A stretch of 64,000 bases of DNA from an uncultured Thalassotalea sp. (GTDB lineage: Bacteria; Pseudomonadota; Gammaproteobacteria; Enterobacterales; Alteromonadaceae). Positions 54,707 to 64,000 of this stretch are shown here, piece by piece (within the stretch, counting starts at the first letter, position 1; every line of letters begins with the position of its first letter). The position numbers and the translations under genes were made by a program. The DNA lies in contig CANMZP010000015.1 in NCBI GenBank assembly GCA_947502355.1, forward strand, positions 36,875 through 100,874, given 5' to 3'. A model generated the notes under the pieces. That model saw nothing but the letters and a program-made list of their open reading frames with translations. It was not told where the DNA came from and did not search any database.

Positions 54707-56430
54707 TGTCTGACAATCAAAATACCGCCCTTATTGTTGAAGGCCCGTTAGCTGATAACGAACGCATTAAAGGCGAGAGTAATTATTTACGTGGCACCAT
54801 AACCGAAGATTTAAGCGATCAAATCACCGGTGGTTTTACCGCCGATAACTTTCAGTTAATCCGTTTCCATGGCATGTATCAGCAAGATGATCGTGATATC
54901 CGCGCGGAACGTGCCAAACAAAAACTTGAGCCATTACACAATGTGATGCTTAGAGCACGTATGCCTGGTGGTGTTATTACTCCGAGCCAATGGCTGGCTA
55001 TCGATAAGTTTGCCGATGAGCATACCTCTTATGGCAGCATACGTTTAACCACCCGCCAAACGTTTCAGTTTCATGGGGTGTTAAAACCGAATATTAAATT
55101 AATGCATCAAACATTAAACAGCATTGGTATCGATTCTATCGCCACCGCTGGGGATGTTAACCGTAACGTACTTTGTACGTCAAATCCGGTGGAATCTGAG
55201 CTTCATCAAGAGGCGTATCAATGGGCAACAAAGATCAGTGAGCATTTACTTCCTAAAACGCGTGCTTATGCTGAGGTGTGGCTCGATGGCGAGAAAGTCG
55301 AAGATACGCAAGTCCCTGATGATGAGCCTATACTAGGTAAACATTACCTACCAAGAAAGTTTAAAACCACGGTGGTTATTCCGCCCAGTAATGACATTGA
55401 CGTGCATGCCAACGATTTAAACTTTGTTGCCATCAGTGACAATGGCAAATTGATTGGATTCAATGTGCTTGTTGGCGGTGGTTTGGCCATGACCTTTGGC
55501 GATAACTCAACGTACCCAAGGCGTGCTGACGATTTAGGCTTTATTGAGCTTAAAGATACCCTAGATTTTGCCGCTGCCGTGGTAACAACTCAACGCGATT
55601 GGGGTAATCGAGTTAACCGTAAAAATGCCAAAACCAAATACACCTTAGACAGAGTCGGCACCGATGTCTTTAAACAAGAAGTTGAGCGTCGAACCGGTGT
55701 TGCGTTTCAAGCATCCCGCCCGTATGAGTTTACCTCTCGTGGGGATACTATTGGTTGGGTTAAAGGCATCGACAACAAGCATCATTTAACTTTGTTTATC
55801 GAAAACGGTCGCATTAAGGATAATGCTGAAGCCGCATTAAAAACTGGGGTGAGAAAAATCGCTGAAATTCATCAGGGGGATATGCGCATGACGGCAAATC
55901 AAAACCTGATTATTGCGGGTATTGCCGAGCAAGACAAAGCACAGATTGAGCAAATTGCCCTTGAGTATGGATTGATTGACGCAAAACAGAGTAATCAAAG
56001 ACAAAACTCCATGGCGTGTGTTGCCTTTCCAACCTGTCCATTAGCAATGGCCGAAGCAGAGCGCTTTTTACCTGAATTTGTTACATCACTGGAAGGTGTT
56101 TTAGATAAACACGGTATACCGGATGAGCATATTGTCTTTCGGGTAACCGGTTGTCCAAATGGTTGTGGTCGAGCAATGTTAGCTGAAATAGGCTTGGTTG
56201 GCCGAGGTCCAGACAAATACAATCTGTATCTGGGTGGTAACCCTGTGGGGACTCGTATTCCTAAATTATATAAAGATAATGTGACTTCCGCAGATATTCT
56301 GGCAGAGATTGATCAGTTGGTTGGCCAGTGGGTCGAAAATCGCCAAGAAAGTGAAAGCTTTGGTGACTTTGTTATTCGCCATGGTGTGGTTAGCGAAGTC
56401 AAAGTGAGCGTGAGGGATTTTCATGACTAA
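54706..56430 (+). CDS. cysI: Sulfite reductase (NADPH) hemoprotein beta subunit
   Basis: A 574-residue sulfite reductase that reduces sulfite to sulfide in six-electron steps at a siroheme-4Fe-4S site. The cluster ligands are C438, C444, C483 and C487 ([30 protein letters not shown]), with the same spacing as in E. coli CysI (570 residues). It forms an operon with cysJ and cysH and overlaps cysH by 8 bases. Confidence 0.98.
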   Translation: MSDNQNTALIVEGPLADNERIKGESNYLRGTITEDLSDQITGGFTADNFQLIRFHGMYQQDDRDIRAERAKQKLEPLHNVMLRARMPGGVITPSQWLAIDKFADEHTSYGSIRLTTRQTFQFHGVLKPNIKLMHQTLNSIGIDSIATAGDVNRNVLCTSNPVESELHQEAYQWATKISEHLLPKTRAYAEVWLDGEKVEDTQVPDDEPILGKHYLPRKFKTTVVIPPSNDIDVHANDLNFVAISDNGKLIGFNVLVGGGLAMTFGDNSTYPRRADDLGFIELKDTLDFAAAVVTTQRDWGNRVNRKNAKTKYTLDRVGTDVFKQEVERRTGVAFQASRPYEFTSRGDTIGWVKGIDNKHHLTLFIENGRIKDNAEAALKTGVRKIAEIHQGDMRMTANQNLIIAGIAEQDKAQIEQIALEYGLIDAKQSNQRQNSMACVAFPTCPLAMAEAERFLPEFVTSLEGVLDKHGIPDEHIVFRVTGCPNGCGRAMLAEIGLVGRGPDKYNLYLGGNPVGTRIPKLYKDNVTSADILAEIDQLVGQWVENRQESESFGDFVIRHGVVSEVKVSVRDFHD

Positions 56431-57163
56431 CGTGGCACTGAAAAGTAAATTTCCAGCCTCTTTACCGGACTCTTTGTTGCAGCAATGGAATGAGCAGTTA
56501 CAGACCATGTCCGCCATAGAACGGGTGGAATGGGCGTATCAACATTTGCCGTCAAGCTTTGCTTTAACCTCCAGTTTTGGTATTCAATCGGCGGTCATGC
56601 TGCATATGCTAACGCAGGTAGATAAAGACATTCCGGTTTTAGTGACGGACACAGGCTATTTATTTGAGGAAACATACCGCTTTATTGATGAATTAACGGA
56701 GCGGTTAAGCTTAAACTTACATGTGCTGTCGGCTGATATATCACCAGCTTGGCAACTTGCTCGATATGGTGAGCAATGGGCTCAAGGAGAAAAGGAATTA
56801 AAGCAGTATAACTTTTTAAATAAAGTGCAGCCCTTGGAAAAAGGGTTAACAAATCTTGGCGTAAACACCTGGTTTTCAGGGATCCGTCGTGATCAAACCA
56901 GTCATCGTCAGAATTTACCGATTTTGCAGGTGTTACGTGGTCGCTTTAAATTACACCCCATCATCGATTGGTCGAGTAAAGATGTGCATGAATATTTGCA
57001 AAAGCATAATTTACCTTACCACCCGCTTTGGGAGCAAAATTATGTGTCGGTAGGAGATACCCATTCAACCGTGCCGTTATCGGCAGAAATGAATGAAGAA
57101 GATACCCGTTTTAATGGCCAGCAACGTGAGTGTGGCTTACATACCGATGGTGATGGGATCTAA
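56423..57163 (+). CDS. cysH: Phosphoadenosine phosphosulfate reductase
   Basis: A 246-residue PAPS reductase that makes sulfite from 3'-phosphoadenylylsulfate with thioredoxin as donor. It has [36 protein letters not shown] and the C-terminal catalytic motif ECGLH with Cys237. The extra cysteine pairs that mark APS-using enzymes are missing, so PAPS is the substrate. It ends the cysJIH operon. Confidence 0.97.
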   Translation: MTNVALKSKFPASLPDSLLQQWNEQLQTMSAIERVEWAYQHLPSSFALTSSFGIQSAVMLHMLTQVDKDIPVLVTDTGYLFEETYRFIDELTERLSLNLHVLSADISPAWQLARYGEQWAQGEKELKQYNFLNKVQPLEKGLTNLGVNTWFSGIRRDQTSHRQNLPILQVLRGRFKLHPIIDWSSKDVHEYLQKHNLPYHPLWEQNYVSVGDTHSTVPLSAEMNEEDTRFNGQQRECGLHTDGDGI

Positions 57164-57171
57164 AGTATAAG

Positions 57172-57212
57172 AGCTTCAAGCTACAGGATGTATCTACTTG
57201 TAGCTTGAAGCT
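57172..57212. terminator. Long hairpin between cysH and ppaC
   Basis: AGCTTCAAGCTACA and TGTAGCTTGAAGCT are perfect 14-base arms around 13 bases, placed between converging genes. No T run is present on either strand next to the stem, so it is a likely but not classical bidirectional terminator. Confidence 0.55.
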
Positions 57213-57228
57213 TAATACTTGCTGCTTA

Positions 57229-58149
57229 TTAAGCTAAAGAATCTTGTAGTGGTGGTACTACTTGTTTCTTACGGCTTAACACACCATCTAACCAAACTTT
57301 ACCATCGCTTGTCGCTTTACCGTAAGCATTTAAAGTCAGTTCGCTGTCATCACTTGCGACTAATACTTCAGAACCTTCTTTCATGATGTCCGTTAGTAGT
57401 AATAAAACAGAGTGGCGCTCGCCTTCTGCTTTTAATGCCGCAATATCAGCTTGCAGGTCGTCTTTCATTTCATCAAAAATGGCAAGGTCGATAACTTCTA
57501 ATTGGCCAATACCAATTTTTTTACCGTTCATATTGAAGTCTTTAAAGTCACGCATTACAAGGTCACGTACCGGTGTACCTTCTACCGCAGATTTCACTTT
57601 AAACATATCCATGCCTAAACCTTGGAAATCTTCGATGCCGGCGATTTCTGCTAATGCTTCAACACATTTGATATCTGCCGTTGTGCACGTTGGTGATTTA
57701 AAGATAACCGTATCACTTAAGATGGCACACATCATTAAGCCAGCAATATCTTTAGGAATAGCAACACCGTGGAAGTCGTACATCATTTTAATGATGGTAT
57801 TGGTACAGCCCACTGGACGGATCCAACATTCAAGTGGTGTTGAAGTGGTGATATCACCCAGTTTGTGATGATCGATAATGCCCAAAATAGTCGCTTCGTC
57901 GATATCATCTGGACCTTGTACTTTATCTGAGTGATCTACGATGTAGATTTCTTCACCAGCGTAGCTGGTTTTTAGCATTGGCAGCTCAAAACCAAACTTG
58001 TCAAGAATGAATAAAGTTTCTGGTGATAACTCGCCTAAACGTGCCGGTAGAGTTTCTTCACCTAACGTAGTTTTTAAATAAGATAAAGCAATTGCTGAGG
58101 CAATTGAGTCTGAATCAGGGATCTTGTGACCCACAACATAAGCTGGCAT
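57229..58149 (-). CDS. ppaC: Manganese-dependent inorganic pyrophosphatase
   Basis: A 307-residue family II (DHH-type) pyrophosphatase. Metal ligands are visible in VVGHKIPDSDSIASA (H8, D12, D14), VDHSDKVQ and GIIDHHKLGD; the C-terminal DHHA2 domain ends with SRKKQVVPPL. It splits PPi released by biosynthesis. The ATG at 58149 is preceded by AGGAG; the upstream ATG at 58221 would add 24 unrelated residues. It differs from the family I enzyme of E. coli. Confidence 0.95.
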   Translation of the reverse strand: MPAYVVGHKIPDSDSIASAIALSYLKTTLGEETLPARLGELSPETLFILDKFGFELPMLKTSYAGEEIYIVDHSDKVQGPDDIDEATILGIIDHHKLGDITTSTPLECWIRPVGCTNTIIKMMYDFHGVAIPKDIAGLMMCAILSDTVIFKSPTCTTADIKCVEALAEIAGIEDFQGLGMDMFKVKSAVEGTPVRDLVMRDFKDFNMNGKKIGIGQLEVIDLAIFDEMKDDLQADIAALKAEGERHSVLLLLTDIMKEGSEVLVASDDSELTLNAYGKATSDGKVWLDGVLSRKKQVVPPLQDSLA

Positions 58150-58348
58150 AAAATTAATTCTCCTAGGGGCTGTTGAGCTTAGATGATGATTTTTGCAGTG
58201 AGTTGATTGGTCATTATACAATTTATTTTCATTTTGGAATGCTTATTGCCTTACACATTGAAAATAATAAGTAGAATGGCCAATCAAACGCTGTTCGTAG
58301 GATTGAAAACATCAGTCTTTTGTCACCAGCGGTACTACTCGTAAATAA

Positions 58349-58407
58349 AGAGCCTATTTAACATAAACCATCGAACAAAAGTTATCCAGCAAAGTTCAAT
58401 AGGCCCT
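58349..58407. repeat. MITE-like inverted-repeat element, copy B
   Basis: AGAGCCTATTTAAC and GTTCAATAGGCCCT pair at 12 of 14 positions around about 31 bases. The right half matches the element at 52509-52617. It lies in the 650-base gap between ppaC and fadB, which otherwise holds only the fadB promoter and the PsrA-like site. Confidence 0.6.
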
Positions 58408-58631
58408 ACAATTGCGCGCATTCTATCAAAAAATAAGCAAACATTGGAATATGTAGTGTGAATCTGTGAGTAAAAAGTTGTTTTTTTCACAATTTTTTGT
58501 CGTTTCGGTCAACCTTGGTTACAGACACGCCCCAAAGTCCGTCATCTAAGCTAAAGACCTGCATTTCAATGATTTCATCAAAATGAATCCGTTTCAAAAA
58601 AAGCGGGCTTGATAACGTAAAATAAACAAAA

Positions 58632-58649
58632 TTCAAACAGGTGTTTAAA
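58632..58649. promoter_or_regulatory. PsrA-like palindrome upstream of fadBA
   Basis: TTCAAACA-GG-TGTTTAAA is palindromic with one mismatch and contains the AAAC-N4-GTTT core of PsrA operators, which control beta-oxidation genes in Pseudomonas and Shewanella. It lies about 150 bases before the fadB start. The psrA gene itself is not in the window. Confidence 0.5.
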
Positions 58650-58797
58650 AATTGGTTGATTTAGCACCACTTTAAAGGCAAACTCGATGGTGAAAATAAT
58701 AATTATACCAATTGTTTTACGATGCTATTTAACATGAATCGCATATTTACGCAGTTGGAATTACGTATCAATCTCTTAAGAGATAAGGAGTATGGGG

Positions 58798-62140
<3,343 letters not shown>

Positions 62141-62159
62141 AAGTAAGACTTAAAAATGA

Positions 62160-62184
62160 AAAGGGGAAGCAGTGCTTCCCCTTT
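62160..62184 (+). terminator. Terminator hairpin of fadBA
   Basis: AAAGGGGAAG and CTTCCCCTTT form a 10-base stem around a five-base loop 20 bases after the stop codon, followed by a short T-rich stretch. It also lies before the convergent repeat-protein gene. Confidence 0.8.
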
Positions 62185-62217
62185 GTTGTTTATGCATATA
62201 AAAATTATGTGTTAGTG

Positions 62218-62946
62218 TTATTGATTAAAAGCAAATTGAGCATCGTTAGCGCCACCTTGGATTGCGGCATTAATCGCCACATCCTGACTAAGCCCTGATG
62301 AAATAGCCTCTTCAACGATAGACCGGGCATGTTCCTTATTTAATGCTTCAACAGCAACTTTTACTACAACATCTTTTTGATCAGGAAAATTACTAAAGGC
62401 ATTTTTAAGCGTCGACATAAAAAAGTCTGGCAATTCTTTAAAAGCAATACTCAGTATCTGCTCAAAATCGCTAGGGTACGTTTTGCTGGCGTTATTAACA
62501 ATAGAATTAGCCATTATAGGCTGGGTATGTAGCGCGGTAATGATGATATGATCGCGATCTTCTGGATGAAGTTTGCTTGCAACAATCACAATATCATCGG
62601 CATAGGCCGGTTCTGCTTTTATCGCTTCTTTAATGATTTTATCGCAGGTTGCTACTTTATGAAGCATCGCCAAATGAATAATGTCTTCACTAAAGGCCGG
62701 ATCCGCATGAAATGCACCGCGAATGATTTGGCGATACTGTTCCGGGTATTCCTGGAAAGCGGTATTTAGAATCACTTCTTCAAATTCTGGGTATTGTTTG
62801 AGTAAACTACTGACGCTGCGTTCAACCGATATGCTTTTATTAATATTAGAGGCGAGCTGCTGCTTAAGGAAAGCTTCTTGGTTAGCACCAGCGTAAGCTT
62901 GACCTGTTAATAATAAAATGGCTGCAAAAAAAGATAAAATCTTCAT
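62218..62946 (-). CDS. Secreted protein of ten 15-residue helical repeats
   Basis: A 242-residue protein with a signal peptide (MKILSFFAAILLLTGQAYA, cut near residue 19). Residues 52-201 consist of ten consecutive units of exactly 15 residues with consensus x-P-x5-I-I/V-x2-A-x3, for example YPEQYRQIIRGAFHA, HPEDRDHIIITALHT and YPSDFEQILSIAFKE. Each unit is likely one short helix-turn, giving an elongated helical solenoid. Only one Cys is present. I do not recognise the family; a periplasmic binding or scaffolding role is a guess. It is transcribed toward fadA. Confidence 0.75.
   Translation of the reverse strand: MKILSFFAAILLLTGQAYAGANQEAFLKQQLASNINKSISVERSVSSLLKQYPEFEEVILNTAFQEYPEQYRQIIRGAFHADPAFSEDIIHLAMLHKVATCDKIIKEAIKAEPAYADDIVIVASKLHPEDRDHIIITALHTQPIMANSIVNNASKTYPSDFEQILSIAFKELPDFFMSTLKNAFSNFPDQKDVVVKVAVEALNKEHARSIVEEAISSGLSQDVAINAAIQGGANDAQFAFNQ
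62344..62793 (-). repeat. Ten 45-base coding repeats in the gene above
   Basis: The codons of residues 52-201 form a regular array of 45-base units, diverged at DNA level but kept in register without any insertion or deletion. Confidence 0.75.
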
Positions 62947-63139
62947 ATTATTGTTTCTTATAATTCCACCTAGTGCTTATTAAGAGCCGAAGCATAAACT
63001 AAAGTTCAAATAAACACCGTAAAGTCGTTACATATTACAACATTTGAATTGCACTTTGTTGTATTTGATGGAGAACTGCGCTGTTTTTGGTTGTTAATTG
63101 AGCTGGCGCAAAAAAGATTAATTAATTTGCTAAAAAGAG

Positions 63140-63167
63140 TTGACGGCAGCCAGAAAATGTCTAAAAT
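63140..63167 (+). promoter_or_regulatory. rRNA operon promoter, upstream copy
   Basis: TTGACG (63140-63145), a 16-base spacer and TAAAAT (63162-63167) are followed by a GC-containing discriminator (TCGCATCCGCTTC). It is the first of two very similar promoters before the 16S gene. Confidence 0.75.
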
Positions 63168-63297
63168 TCGCATCCGCTTCTGAGGGAAAACGAGAGTTAC
63201 CTCAAAGCAACTTTCAAAGTAACGTTCAGCCTGAAACTACTATAAACAGTGAGTTACAGATGATAACAACTTAATTTGATAATTTGAAATTTAGTTG

Positions 63298-63325
63298 TTG
63301 ACTTTGAATTTAAGATGCGTAGAAT
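63298..63325 (+). promoter_or_regulatory. rRNA operon promoter, downstream copy
   Basis: TTGACT (63298-63303), a 16-base spacer and TAGAAT (63320-63325) are followed by GCGCATCCGCTTTC, nearly the same discriminator as in the upstream copy 158 bases before. The AT-rich DNA before the -35 could be an UP element. The 16-base spacer and GC discriminator are usual for growth-rate-controlled rRNA promoters. Confidence 0.8.
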
Positions 63326-63380
63326 GCGCATCCGCTTTCAACGGAAAGCAAACGGTAATAACGAGTGCGATTATTACTTA

Positions 63381-63406
63381 GTATTCTTCGGAATACCTCT
63401 TTAACA
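63381..63406 (+). promoter_or_regulatory. boxB-like hairpin and boxA antitermination site
   Basis: GTATTC-TTCG-GAATAC (63381-63396) is a perfect six-base stem with a stable tetraloop, immediately followed by CTCTTTAACA (63397-63406), which matches the bacterial rrn boxA. These bind the Nus factors that prevent early termination of rRNA transcripts. The remaining leader to 63660 contains sequences (GTCTTCC near 63546, GGGAAGAC near 63597) that can pair. Confidence 0.75.
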
Positions 63407-63660
63407 ATTAGTTATCATGCAATTTGTGTGGGCACTCACATTGAGATTGATTTACCAAGCTACTTAGGTAGCAAAATTAACTTAATGATGAATGACACAC
63501 AAAACGACTTAATTAATCTTTTGATTAATTATGGTTTTATGTAAAAAGTCTTCCTTTAATTAGGGAGCAGGTTTTTGTTTACCTTTTTTCAAAAAGGGAA
63601 GACAAAGAACCATCAGAATTCATTGAGTCGCTGAACTTGTTTCAGCAAAAACAACTTTTT

Positions 63661-64000
<340 letters not shown>

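Overview
The window is chromosomal DNA of a marine gammaproteobacterium of the order Alteromonadales, most likely Colwelliaceae (Thalassotalea/Colwellia-like). This rests on the start of a 16S rRNA gene at the right edge, the AT-rich intergenic regions, and the gene content (RraB-family protein, DUF3360 transporter, PspB-like protein, fadBA, cysJIH, WS/DGAT-like acyltransferase). No plasmid, phage or insertion-sequence gene was found. Most genes are housekeeping; three stretches look accessory. || Left part (1-4.8 kb): a minus-strand redox operon (DoxX protein, pirin, YqjG-type glutathionyl-hydroquinone reductase) faces a LysR regulator across a dyad. Next come a glutamate-synthase-like flavoprotein carrying two N-terminal CDGSH iron-sulfur motifs and a wrecked thioredoxin-like gene. 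|| Region 5.1-19.6 kb is a coherent accessory locus. It holds a Tat-exported small subunit with a GMC flavoprotein oxidoreductase, an iron-type alcohol dehydrogenase, an AraC regulator, and a four-gene envelope operon (DUF1302 outer-membrane protein, DUF1329 periplasmic protein, YCF48/BNR protein, MMPL/RND permease) ending in a strong terminator. An XRE/MmyB-type and a second AraC-type regulator follow. Two direct repeats exactly 52 bp apart sit directly upstream of a possible promoter for the envelope operon. I read this as an inducible system for oxidising an alcohol-bearing hydrophobic compound and moving it across the envelope; the substrate is unknown. || Region 19.7-43.6 kb holds mostly ordinary genes: an RluA-family pseudouridine synthase, MarC protein, gamma-glutamyltransferase, pflB/pflA with an FNR-like box, yfcE, a GcvR-like ACT protein, DUF3360 transporter, ATM1-type ABC exporter, M23 peptidase, tyrS, RraB, TRIC channel, rhodanese, mtnN, dimeric dUTPase, DUF188, DUF2164 and an esterase. 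|| Region 43.7-52.5 kb looks like a lipid-storage or neutral-lipid locus. It contains a TetR regulator, two paralogous phasin-like proteins (one with a histone-H1-like Lys/Ala/Pro tail), a divergent WS/DGAT-type acyltransferase, a lipase-like hydrolase and two HSL-family hydrolases, the first of which has lost its catalytic Ser and His. A patatin-like phospholipase next to an outer-membrane-protein remnant and a HAD phosphatase follow. || The right end has cysJIH for sulfite and PAPS reduction, Mn-dependent pyrophosphatase, fadBA behind a PsrA-like palindrome, a secreted protein built of ten exact 15-residue repeats, and an rRNA operon with tandem promoters, a boxB/boxA-like leader and the first 340 bases of 16S rRNA.
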